Notes: generated by a model not told the origin, from the sequence alone. A stretch of 6,048 nt of DNA from an uncultured Nocardiopsis sp. (GCA_937957845.1 CALGOD010000379.1:1-6048); one strand, 5' to 3'. Positions 1-5,757 are shown, counted from the stretch's first letter. Made by a program: numbers and translations.

Positions 1-336
1 GGTGGAGTCGCAGGTCAAAACGGCTGCGCCGGCCACCTGGTGGAGGTGGTTGAAGGGTTCCTTGGTGGGGGGAAGGTTCAGCATCGCCTGGCGCATCGCC
101 GCGCGGTCGTCGTGGCTTCCGGGGCAGACCAGTACGGGGAAGGGCAGGTCCAGTAGTCGTGCGGCCTGGTGGTACTGGTCGGTGGTGGCGTGGTCGGCGA
201 TGTCGCCGGTGACCAGGAGTGCGTCGGGGGCCTGGGGCAGGTGGCGTAGGTAGTCCACTGTGCGGGTGGCGCGTTCGGTGGCGCGTGCGGTGCCGTCCAG
301 GTGCAGGTCGCTGACGTGGGCGAGGAGAAGCGTCAT
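1..336 (-). CDS. CpdA-like metallophosphoesterase (3' end outside window)
   Basis: Calcineurin-like metallophosphoesterase of the CpdA / cyclic-nucleotide phosphodiesterase type; only the N-terminal 112 residues are visible. The dinuclear metal-site motifs appear in order: D10-L-H12 near the N-terminus (motif I), G44-D45-I-A-D48 (motif II), and P-G-S74-H75-D76-D-R (motif III). The spacing and the PG-x-HDDR context match CpdA-like enzymes, which hydrolyse phosphodiesters in the cytoplasm. The substrate cannot be read from the sequence; cAMP is one possibility, but many relatives act on other phosphodiesters. Motif III is normally GNHD/E, and here the asparagine is serine (see findings). The ATG at 334-336 is preceded by AAGGA (342-346) with a 5-nt gap. 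There is no signal peptide. The gene is separated from the upstream metal-transport operon by a terminator, so it probably has its own promoter. The family call is firm; the precise substrate is unknown. Confidence 0.88.
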   Translation of the reverse strand, partial: MTLLLAHVSDLHLDGTARATERATRTVDYLRHLPQAPDALLVTGDIADHATTDQYHQAARLLDLPFPVLVCPGSHDDRAAMRQAMLNLPPTKEPFNHLHQVAGAAVLTCDST

Positions 337-341
337 GGCCG

Positions 342-346
342 TCCTT
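342..346 (-). promoter_or_regulatory. Ribosome binding site of the metallophosphoesterase gene
   Basis: On the minus strand AAGGA lies 5 nt before the ATG at 334-336. It supports that start, which also places the DxH motif at residues 10-12, as is usual for the family. Confidence 0.65.
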
Positions 347-410
347 GTGCGTCGGGGTGGGGGCCGCGTCCGCCGGTGGCGGTCGGCGCGGAACCACCCG
401 AGGTAGGTGA

Positions 411-416
411 AGGCTA
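411..416 (-). promoter_or_regulatory. Possible -10 element of the metallophosphoesterase gene
   Basis: The minus strand reads TAGCCT, matching the TAnnnT pattern of actinobacterial -10 elements, about 75 nt upstream of the start codon. No convincing -35 hexamer lies 16-18 nt upstream, so this is only a candidate. The rest of 347-539 is very GC-rich, with no supported gene on either strand. Confidence 0.25.
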
Positions 417-539
417 GGCCGGTGACGGGGGGCCCACCGGGGGTGGGGCGGTGGGTGCTGGCGCACGTTGCGGCCGTTGTGGCACGGGGCGGGTGCGGTG
501 GCGGCCAAGGGTCGGGGAGGGCCAGGGTGGGGGTGTGTC

Positions 540-575
540 AAAGCCCGGCTCCGTGTCGTGTCGGGGCCGGGCTTT
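540..575. terminator. Strong hairpin terminator after the metal ABC operon
   Basis: A perfect 10-bp inverted repeat, AAAGCCCGGC (540-549) with GCCGGGCTTT (566-575). Four further inner pairs (one G-T) leave an 8-nt loop at 554-561. The stem ends in AAA/TTT, so it can act in both directions, although the T-run is short. It lies 36 nt beyond the stop of the permease gene and upstream of the phosphoesterase gene. The likely job is to end the transporter transcript and insulate the next gene, which runs in the same direction. Confidence 0.8.
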
Positions 576-611
576 GTGGTGGGTGCGGGGGCGGGTGGGG
601 CCTTGGGGTTG

Positions 612-1496
612 TCAGTGGCCGGGGGTGCGTGCGCGTCGGCGGCGCGCGATGCGGCCCTTGAACAGCACGCCTTGGCGGGGGGAGAACAGGTAGGCCAGGG
701 CGAAGGCGGTGGCCTGGGCGAGCACGATCGCCCCGCCGGTGGACACGTTCAGGTGGAAGCTGGTGAAGACCCCGGTCACGGCTGCGGCCACCGCCACCGC
801 CGAGGAGATCAGGAGCATGTGCTCGAACCGGTCGGTGAGCAGGTAGGCGGTCGCTCCGGGGATGATGACCATGGCCACGACCAGGACGATGCCCACCGCC
901 TGTAGCGCCACCACCACGGTCACCGACAGCAGGCCCAGCAGCAGGGTCTCCAGTAGGCGTGGGTTGATGCCCATGGCGTGGGCGTGGACGGGGTCGAAGG
1001 CGTACAGGGTCAGGTCGCGGTGTTTGTACCAGATCACGATCAGTACCGCCGCGCCCAGGAGGAGGATCTGCCAGATGTCGGTGTCGGAGACTCCCAGGAC
1101 GTTGCCGAACAGGATGTGTCCCAGGTCGGTCTGGCTGGGGACGCGGGAGATCAGGACCAGGCCCAGGGCGAACATGGCGGTGAAGACCACGCCGATGACG
1201 GCGTCCTCCTTGACGCGGGAGGTGCGGTTGACCACGCCGATCAGGGCGACCGATCCGGCGCCGAAGGCCAGTGCTCCGGCGGCGAAGGGAAGCCCGAACA
1301 TGTAGGACAGCACCACTCCGGGCAGGACGGCGTGGGAGACGGCGTCGCCCATCAGGGACCAGCCGATCAGGGTCATCCAGCAGGAGAGGACGGCGCACAC
1401 CACTCCGGCGACCACGCTGACGAGCAGGGCGCGTTGGATGAACGCGAAGCTCCAGGGGATGGTGAACCATTCCGTTGCGGTCGTCAGCATGTCCAT
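612..1496 (-). CDS. Manganese/zinc-type metal ABC transporter, membrane permease
   Basis: Integral membrane subunit (294 aa) of a cluster 9 metal-ion ABC importer (ZnuB/MntB/SitC/TroC family, the ABC-3 fold). It has about eight hydrophobic segments, including residues 22-45, 57-90, 98-117, 141-156, 182-220 and 227-245. Family landmarks are GDAVSHAVLPG at 50-60, KEDAVIGVVF at 96-105 (coupling to the ATPase) and the ALQAVGIVLVVAM helix near 197-209. The tail after residue 280 is Arg-rich and probably cytosolic (positive-inside). The start was chosen at ATG 1494-1496, because AGGAGG lies 7 nt upstream; the ATG at 1488-1490 would be 13 nt away. The start overlaps the last 13 nt of the ATPase gene, which suggests translational coupling. 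It is the last gene of a three-gene operon and is followed by the hairpin at 540-575. The family assignment is firm; Mn preference is inferred from the binding protein. Confidence 0.93.
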   Translation of the reverse strand: MDMLTTATEWFTIPWSFAFIQRALLVSVVAGVVCAVLSCWMTLIGWSLMGDAVSHAVLPGVVLSYMFGLPFAAGALAFGAGSVALIGVVNRTSRVKEDAVIGVVFTAMFALGLVLISRVPSQTDLGHILFGNVLGVSDTDIWQILLLGAAVLIVIWYKHRDLTLYAFDPVHAHAMGINPRLLETLLLGLLSVTVVVALQAVGIVLVVAMVIIPGATAYLLTDRFEHMLLISSAVAVAAAVTGVFTSFHLNVSTGGAIVLAQATAFALAYLFSPRQGVLFKGRIARRRRARTPGH

Positions 1497-2230
1497 GCCC
1501 GGGCCTCCTGGTCGGTGTGGGTGCCGAAGGCCTGCATGAGGTTGTCGGGGTGCAGGACGTGTGCGGGGTGGCCGTGGGCGATGACGCGGCGTTGCAGGAG
1601 GAGGGCCTGGTCGCACAGGTCGGGTACTTGGGCCAGGTCGTGGGTGGACACCAGCAGGGTGTGGCCTTCTGCGCCCAGTTGTCGGAGGAGTTCGACGATG
1701 TGCTCTTCGGAGCGTTTGTCGACTCCGGCGAAGGGTTCGTCGAGCAGGAGTACTTGGGCGTTCTGGGCGATGGCGCGGGCGATGAAGGCGCGTTTGCGTT
1801 GTCCGCCGGACAGGGCGCCGATCTGGCGGTCGGCCAGGTCGCTCAGGTGGGTGCGTTCCAGGGCGTGGGTGAGGGCCTGGTGGTCGGCGGGGCGGGGTCT
1901 GCGGCGCGCCGACATGTGTCCGTAGCGGCCCATCATCACCACGTCGCGTACGCGTACGGGGAAGGCCCAGTCGACCTGTTCGGATTGGGGTACGTAGCCG
2001 AGGAGTCCTTTGCGTCGGGCTTGGGTGTTGGTGTGTCCGAGGATGCGTATGCGGCCGTGGTCGGCGGGGACCAGGCCGAGTACGGTCTTGAACAGGGTGG
2101 ACTTGCCTGATCCGTTGGTGCCCAGGAGGCCGCAGACGCGGCCTGGGGGTAGGGACAGGTTGACGTTGTCCAGGGCCAGGACGTCACCGTAGCGGACGGT
2201 GGTGTCGGTGACCTCGATGGCGGCGTTCAT
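1484..2230 (-). CDS. Manganese/zinc-type metal ABC transporter, ATP-binding subunit
   Basis: Cytoplasmic ATPase (248 aa) that powers metal import. All nucleotide-binding motifs are intact: Walker A GTNGSGKST at 37-45, Q-loop Q82, signature LSGGQ at 140-144, Walker B LLLDEP at 161-166 with catalytic Glu165, a D-loop in FAGVDKRSEE, and switch His197 in STHD. The LLLDEPFAGVD segment and a VDWAFPVRV region after the Q-loop are characteristic of the MntB/SitB/ZnuC group. The ATG at 2228-2230 overlaps the TGA of the preceding binding-protein gene in an ATGA junction, with a purine-rich AAAGGGGAAA sequence upstream as ribosome binding site. A much longer in-frame reading upstream exists but is Arg/Pro-rich low-complexity text antiparallel in frame to the lipoprotein gene, so it was discarded. 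The gene is co-transcribed with its neighbours, and its length is normal for the family. Confidence 0.95.
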   Translation of the reverse strand: MNAAIEVTDTTVRYGDVLALDNVNLSLPPGRVCGLLGTNGSGKSTLFKTVLGLVPADHGRIRILGHTNTQARRKGLLGYVPQSEQVDWAFPVRVRDVVMMGRYGHMSARRRPRPADHQALTHALERTHLSDLADRQIGALSGGQRKRAFIARAIAQNAQVLLLDEPFAGVDKRSEEHIVELLRQLGAEGHTLLVSTHDLAQVPDLCDQALLLQRRVIAHGHPAHVLHPDNLMQAFGTHTDQEARAWTC

Positions 2231-3171
2231 CCGGTTTCCCCTTTGAGTCCGGTGACGATGGCCTCGGCGTCGTGGCGTAGCAGGTCCAGGTAGGTGGGGA
2301 CGGGGCCGTCTTCTTGGGACAGGGAGTCGACGTAGAGGGTCTGTCCCATGTGCGCGCCGGTTTCGCGGGCCACGGAGCGTTGGGCGCCGTCGTTGACGGT
2401 GCTTTCGCAGAAGATGGTGGGGACCTGGTTGTCGCGTACGAATTCGGTGACGGCGGCGGTCTGTTGGGGGGTGCCTTGGGATTCGGCGTTGACCGGCCAC
2501 AGGTACATCTCGGTCAGGTCGGCGTCGCGTGCCAGGTAGGAGAAGGCGCCTTCGCAGGTGACCAGGGCTCGGGTGTTGTCGGGGACCTCGGCCAGTTCGG
2601 TGCGTAGGTAGTCGCCGACCTCGCTGATCTGGTCCTTGTAGGTCTGTGCGGCCTCGGTGTAGGTGCTTTCGCCTTCGGGGTCGAGTTCGGTGAGGGCGTG
2701 GCGGATGTTGTCGACGTAGATGTGGGCGTTGTCGGGGGACATCCAGGCGTGCGGGTTGGGTTGGCCTTGGTGTTCGCCGGAGGAGATGGGGATGGTCTGG
2801 ACGCCGTCGCTGAGTTGGGCGGTGGGGGCTTGGACCTGTGCGGTGAATTGGCTGAACCAGGCTTCCAGGCCCAGGCCGTTCTCCAGGATCAGGTCGGCGT
2901 TCTGGCCGCGGACGAGGTCGTCGGGGGTGGGTTCGTAGCCGTGGATCTCGGCGCCGGGGCGGGTGAGTGAGGCGACTTGGACGCGGCCGTCCGCGACGTT
3001 GCGGGTCATGTCGGCGAGCACGGTGAAGGTGGTCAGGACCAGGGGTCGGTCGTCGTCGCGGGTCTGGTCGGTGGAGGCGGAGCAGGCGCTCAGGGTCAGC
3101 GTCAGGGCCACCATGGTGGTGAGCCCTGGTGACCATCGGCGTGTGGGGGCCTCATCTTTAAAGTTCGCCAC
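2227..3171 (-). CDS. Manganese-type metal-binding lipoprotein of ABC transporter
   Basis: Solute-binding protein (314 aa) of the cluster A-I metal family (PsaA/MntC/SitA/TroA). A signal peptide with RR at 11-12, a hydrophobic stretch at about 17-27 and a lipobox L-S-A-C (27-30) predicts lipid anchoring at Cys30 on the outer face of the membrane. The four expected ligands are present: His77 (in EIHGYEPTPDD), His141 (in NPHAWMSP), Glu207 (in CEGAF) and Asp282 (in VDS). These correspond to PsaA His67, His139, Glu205 and Asp280. Glu rather than His at the third position points to manganese (or iron) rather than zinc. The C-terminal half, including the QGTPQQ and ESTVND stretches, aligns by eye with PsaA. 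Cys206 and Cys255 are unusual (see findings). It is the first gene of the operon. The start is GTG at 3169-3171, chosen because it supplies the charged n-region; no good Shine-Dalgarno sequence precedes it. The alternative ATG (residue 20) would leave no n-region. Confidence 0.93.
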   Translation of the reverse strand: MANFKDEAPTRRWSPGLTTMVALTLTLSACSASTDQTRDDDRPLVLTTFTVLADMTRNVADGRVQVASLTRPGAEIHGYEPTPDDLVRGQNADLILENGLGLEAWFSQFTAQVQAPTAQLSDGVQTIPISSGEHQGQPNPHAWMSPDNAHIYVDNIRHALTELDPEGESTYTEAAQTYKDQISEVGDYLRTELAEVPDNTRALVTCEGAFSYLARDADLTEMYLWPVNAESQGTPQQTAAVTEFVRDNQVPTIFCESTVNDGAQRSVARETGAHMGQTLYVDSLSQEDGPVPTYLDLLRHDAEAIVTGLKGETG

Positions 3172-3202
3172 GCCTAACTTTTACCACAATCCCGCCAAAC
3201 TT
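3160..3202 (-). promoter_or_regulatory. AT-rich promoter/operator with repeated AAGTT half-sites (metal operon)
   Basis: This block stands out as A/T-rich in a GC-rich window. On the minus strand, AAGTTTGGCG (3193-3202) and AAGTTAGGCG (3171-3180) are direct repeats with 9 of 10 matches, 22 bp (about two helical turns) apart. A third copy, inverted, makes the dyad AAAGTT-N10-AACTTT (3160-3181) across the GTG start. A weak -10-like TAAAAG (3178-3183) sits 6 nt before the GTG, so a leaderless transcript is possible; TAAGTT (3198-3203) is an alternative -10. Operators overlapping the promoter of such transporters are usually bound by MntR/DtxR or Fur-family repressors with metal. Which regulator binds here cannot be told from the sequence. 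Confidence 0.45.
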
Positions 3203-3203
3203 A

Positions 3204-3543
3204 CTCTTTTTCGTGGGTGTTCACGCAGGCCGCGTACTCAGGTGGCGCACTACCCCTGCCCGGGGAGTCGACACCCGGCGGGGCCCCGGCATGGCCGGGT
3301 CGGTCCCGCTCCCCCGGGCCTCGGGGTGCGTGGGCCCCCTCCCCCGCCATTCTTCGCCCCCCTTGCCGGCCGTTGCGGTGTCGAGGGTCGCGCCGATGGG
3401 TTCTTCCACCGGCCTCGGAGAAACCGGCGGGCGCTCGGTGGTCGAGGTCGCGCCCCGCACCTTTCGGGCGGTGCTGTGGGAGAGCACGGTCACGGTCCGC
3501 ACCGGGGTCGGGCGTTGGGTGCGCGGTGGTGTCCCGGCGGCGC
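3204..3543. other. GC-rich non-coding spacer between divergent genes
   Basis: No supported gene on either strand. The open frames across it translate to Pro/Arg/Gly-rich text with no recognisable motif and no suitable ribosome binding site. Small dyads are visible, such as CCCGGC-ATG-GCCGGG (3285-3299) and CCACCG (3406-3411) with CGGTGG (3436-3441). A short near-repeat, TCGAGGGTCGCGCC and TCGAGGTCGCGCC, occurs near 3381-3394 and 3442-3454. Such dyads are common by chance at this base composition, so no function is assigned. Confidence 0.5.
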
Positions 3544-3549
3544 TACCCT
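3544..3549 (+). promoter_or_regulatory. Candidate -10 element of the exonuclease-BRCT gene
   Basis: TACCCT fits the TAnnnT -10 pattern of actinobacterial housekeeping promoters and would give a leader of about 25 nt. No good -35 hexamer is seen at 16-18 nt; TTGGGT (3515-3520) is 24 nt upstream, too far for a standard spacing. The leader begins near a small palindrome, AGGGGTCCCCT (3552-3562). Confidence 0.35.
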
Positions 3550-3568
3550 CGAGGGGTCCCCTGGTGGT

Positions 3569-3574
3569 AGGAGG
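3569..3574 (+). promoter_or_regulatory. Shine-Dalgarno sequence that sets the GTG start of the exonuclease gene
   Basis: A perfect AGGAGG with a 6-nt gap to the GTG at 3581-3583. It decides the start, because the reading frame stays open for several hundred bases upstream without protein-like sequence. Confidence 0.85.
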
Positions 3575-3580
3575 TTTGCG

Positions 3581-4543
3581 GTGTCCCACACCTGGACCGC
3601 GATCGATTTCGAGACGGCCAACCACGATCGTGGCAGTGCGTGCGCGGTCGGGCTGGTGCGGGTACGTGACGGTCAGGTCGTGGACCGGTACACCACCTTG
3701 ATCCGTCCGCCGGAGCGGGTGGGTTTCTTCTCCCCTCACAACACCAGGGTGCACGGCATCACCGCCGCCGATGTGGTCGACGCTCCCGGGTGGGAGCAGG
3801 TGCACGCGCGTATCGTGGAGTTCGCCGACGGTGATCCCCTGGTGGCGCACAACGCCGCCTTCGACATGGGGGTGTTGCGTCAGGCCTGTGGGCACACCGG
3901 GTTGTCCCATCCGGCGTGGCGGTACGCGTGCACGTTGGCGCTGTCACGGCGGACCTGGGATGGGCTGCCCGATCACCGGTTGCCGACGGTGTGCGCCCAC
4001 ATCGGCCATCGGATGAGGAACCACCACAGGGCCGATGAGGACGCCGAGGCCGCCGCGCGCATCATGATCGCGGCCATGGAACGGTACGGCGCTTCCTCGT
4101 TGGAGGAGTTGTCCCGCGCCGCCCGGTTGCGGGTGCATCAGGTGCGGGCCGCCGTTTCGGTGGAGGCCGCCGAGGTGGTGGGTGTGCAGGTGCAGGGCGG
4201 GGACCGGTTCGGTAAGTGGCAGCGGGCCGCGCAGGCGGTGCTGCCCCGGCCTTGTGTCGACGCCGACCCCTCGGGGCCGTTGTTCGGACGTACCGTGTGC
4301 GTCTCGGGTGATCTTGAGTCCATGGACAAGCCCGAGGTGTGGCGGCGTGTGGCCGAGGCGGGTGGCCATCCGGCCAAGAACGTCACGAAGAAGACCGATG
4401 TGCTCGTCATCGGCCGCCACGATGGTGTGGGCAAGACCGCCAAACACCTGCGTGCCCAGTCCTACCGTGAGCGTGGGCAGCGCATCGACCTGGTCACCGA
4501 GGCCGAACTGCTCGCCCTGCTGGGGATGGCCGGGGACCCCTGA
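3581..4543 (+). CDS. DEDDh 3'-5' exonuclease with C-terminal BRCT domain
   Basis: A two-domain protein (320 aa). Residues 4-168 are a DnaQ-like exonuclease: Exo I A-I-D9-F-E11-T, Exo II V-A-H90-N-A-A-F94-D95, and Exo III H149-x4-D154. All four acidic residues and the general-base His of the DEDDh class are present, so it should remove nucleotides from 3' ends using two metal ions. Residues about 233-315 form a BRCT module (GRTVCVSGDL, AEAGGHPAKNVTKKTDVLVIG, then the IDLVTEAELLALL end) like those of LigA and RFC. Such modules bind DNA ends or phosphopeptides. The linker (172-232) includes a short helical SLEELSRAARLRVHQV stretch. It resembles proteins often annotated as a DNA polymerase III epsilon subunit, but it stands alone here, so a repair or processing role is more likely than replicative proofreading. 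This is inference. It converges on the baeRF2 gene and shares a terminator region with it. Confidence 0.93.
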   Translation: MSHTWTAIDFETANHDRGSACAVGLVRVRDGQVVDRYTTLIRPPERVGFFSPHNTRVHGITAADVVDAPGWEQVHARIVEFADGDPLVAHNAAFDMGVLRQACGHTGLSHPAWRYACTLALSRRTWDGLPDHRLPTVCAHIGHRMRNHHRADEDAEAAARIMIAAMERYGASSLEELSRAARLRVHQVRAAVSVEAAEVVGVQVQGGDRFGKWQRAAQAVLPRPCVDADPSGPLFGRTVCVSGDLESMDKPEVWRRVAEAGGHPAKNVTKKTDVLVIGRHDGVGKTAKHLRAQSYRERGQRIDLVTEAELLALLGMAGDP

Positions 4544-4544
4544 G

Positions 4545-4566
4545 AAAAAAAGGGGAGCCCCGCCCC
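4545..4566 (-). terminator. Intrinsic terminator of the baeRF2 gene with T7 tract
   Basis: Read on the minus strand, a G/C-rich stem formed by GGGG and CCCC (4552-4566; two alternative pairings) is followed at once by seven T residues (4545-4551). It lies 36-58 nt past the stop codon of the minus-strand gene. The long T-run is rare in this GC-rich window and makes this the more orthodox terminator of the convergent pair. Confidence 0.7.
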
Positions 4567-4596
4567 GGCGGCCGCCGGAACCGGTGCGGCCGCCGG
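4565..4596. terminator. GC-rich hairpin between convergent genes
   Basis: A perfect 11-bp inverted repeat: CCGGCGGCCGC (4565-4575) pairs with GCGGCCGCCGG (4586-4596) around a 10-nt loop. It lies 21 nt after the exonuclease stop and 6 nt after the baeRF2 stop. No T-run follows on the plus strand, but such I-shaped hairpins are common terminators in actinobacteria, so it may stop the plus-strand transcript and reinforce the minus one. Confidence 0.7.
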
Positions 4597-4602
4597 TCAC
4601 CG

Positions 4603-5751
4603 TCAGAGCTGTTCCTGCGGTGACTTGGCGAAGCGCAGGATGGCGCCGCTGTCATCACTGGTGTGGCCGTGTTCGAGGAGTTCGTTGAACTCGGCGTCGG
4701 AGGCCACCGCCGAGCGCAGCATCAGTGCGCTGGCGGGGGCCTGGAAGGCGGCGTCGGGGTCGTCCAGGGCGGCGGGTGCCTTGGCCACCAGGATCGGTTC
4801 GTGGGGAGAGCCCCATACTTGGGGTTCGTCTTCGCGGTCGGCGCCCAACAGCAGGGTCCTGACCCGTCCCTCCGAGAGCATGGGCAGGGTCGGTTCGGTT
4901 CCGCGTACGGCCTGGTCGTTGGCGAGTTTTTGTCGGTAGTCGGCGATGATGTCGTCGTGGCCTTCGACGACGAAGTCGCGTAGCGCTTCCGCCGCGGCCT
5001 GGTGCAGGCGCTCCTCGGCGTCGGGGCCGCCCCTTCCTCCCGGTACCAGGCGGATCGGGATGGTGAGTCTGCGTTCTGCGATGTTGTCGCGCAGGTAGGC
5101 GATGGCCTCTTCGTCACCGCCCACGAAGATCACTTGGGCGTTGACCTTGGCGACCGCGTCACGTACGTGTTGGGCGATCCTGCTGGCGTTCTCGCGCCAG
5201 GTCTCGTTGGCGAAGTTCTGCCCGTCGAAGCGGCCGTTGTAGCCGCTCAGCACTCCGGGGCCGCCGCGTCCCATGGTGTCGATGTTGCGCAGGTCGGCGC
5301 CGGTGAACTCCTGTTCGGAGGCCGGTTCGGTGGTGGGTCGGGCGGTGTAGGCCGACACTTTGGCGTTGACCCGGTCCAGGGCCACCAGCACGTAGGGCAG
5401 TTGACGGCCCCGGTCCACGACCAGGGGAAGCGGGTCGGGGATGGGTAGCAGCCGGGCACGGTCCTGTGCGGGTGGTTCGGAGAGGGTGTAGGAGCCCAAC
5501 AGTCGCCCTTGGGAGGCGAACAGGGAGTGGCCGTGGTCGCCGAACGCCCGGGAGGTGCCTTCCTTGACCGCGTCCTCAAGGACGTCCAGGGTGGCTTTGT
5601 CGGCTCCCAGGGCGGACAGTTCGCTTTGCAGGTGGCGCCAGCGTAGTTCCAGTTCCTTGTCGGCGTCGGTCCTGTCGCGGCCGGTGTCCAGGTGGACCGA
5701 GGCCACCGGGGCATCGCTTTCGTACAAAGGTCGCAGGAAACCCAGGTCCAT
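4603..5751 (-). CDS. baeRF family 2 / Rv2629-like protein, probable ribosome-associated (hibernation) factor
   Basis: A 382-aa protein of the bacterial archaeo-eukaryotic release factor family 2. The opening (FLRPLYESDAPVASVHLDTGRD, residues 5-26), the central VAKVNAQVIFVGGDEEA region (200-216) and the ending (VRTLLLGAD 297-305; GAILRFA 369-375) match the order of M. tuberculosis Rv2629 as I recall it. Relatives include Balon, which occupies the A site of dormant ribosomes with EF-Tu, and Vms1/ANKZF1-type peptidyl-tRNA hydrolases. The three-part layout fits: N-terminal domain to about 125, an eRF1 domain 2-like part about 125-270, and a domain 3-like end about 285-380. A DGQ tripeptide (176-178) is followed by a basic/amphipathic helix, as after the GGQ loop of eRF1. 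No signal peptide or membrane segment is seen, so it is cytoplasmic. The start is ATG 5749-5751: an in-frame stop at 5782-5784 rules out any further upstream start, and homologues begin the same way. The Shine-Dalgarno arrangement is unusual (see next entry). The family call is firm; hibernation versus hydrolase activity is not settled. Confidence 0.88.
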   Translation of the reverse strand: MDLGFLRPLYESDAPVASVHLDTGRDRTDADKELELRWRHLQSELSALGADKATLDVLEDAVKEGTSRAFGDHGHSLFASQGRLLGSYTLSEPPAQDRARLLPIPDPLPLVVDRGRQLPYVLVALDRVNAKVSAYTARPTTEPASEQEFTGADLRNIDTMGRGGPGVLSGYNGRFDGQNFANETWRENASRIAQHVRDAVAKVNAQVIFVGGDEEAIAYLRDNIAERRLTIPIRLVPGGRGGPDAEERLHQAAAEALRDFVVEGHDDIIADYRQKLANDQAVRGTEPTLPMLSEGRVRTLLLGADREDEPQVWGSPHEPILVAKAPAALDDPDAAFQAPASALMLRSAVASDAEFNELLEHGHTSDDSGAILRFAKSPQEQL

Positions 5752-5757
5752 GTGTCC

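Noticed and set aside
538..1470. Second minus-strand open frame over the permease gene
   Set aside because: Arg/Pro/His-rich frame-shifted shadow of the permease; no membrane segments or motifs.
978..2110. Long plus-strand open frames across the permease and ATPase genes
   Set aside because: Gly/Val/Asp- or Arg/Ser-rich antisense shadows typical of high-GC DNA; no motif, and the minus-strand genes are certain.
2231..3136. Long upstream extension of the ATPase reading frame to 3136 on the minus strand
   Set aside because: Arg/Pro/His-rich text that is an out-of-frame shadow of the lipoprotein gene; the ATPase has its own ATG with coupling and a ribosome binding site at 2230.
3285..3441. Small dyads in the divergent spacer as a possible small RNA or riboswitch
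   Set aside because: Short stems are expected by chance at this GC content; no T-run, conserved core or yybP-ykoY-like Mn riboswitch pattern could be recognised.
2963..3580. Upstream extension of the exonuclease frame on the plus strand
   Set aside because: Overlaps the lipoprotein gene and the operator region, is not protein-like, and a perfect AGGAGG sets the GTG at 3581.
3221..3910. Minus-strand 229-codon frame opposite the exonuclease start
   Set aside because: Antisense to conserved exonuclease motifs, no ribosome binding site, low-complexity composition.
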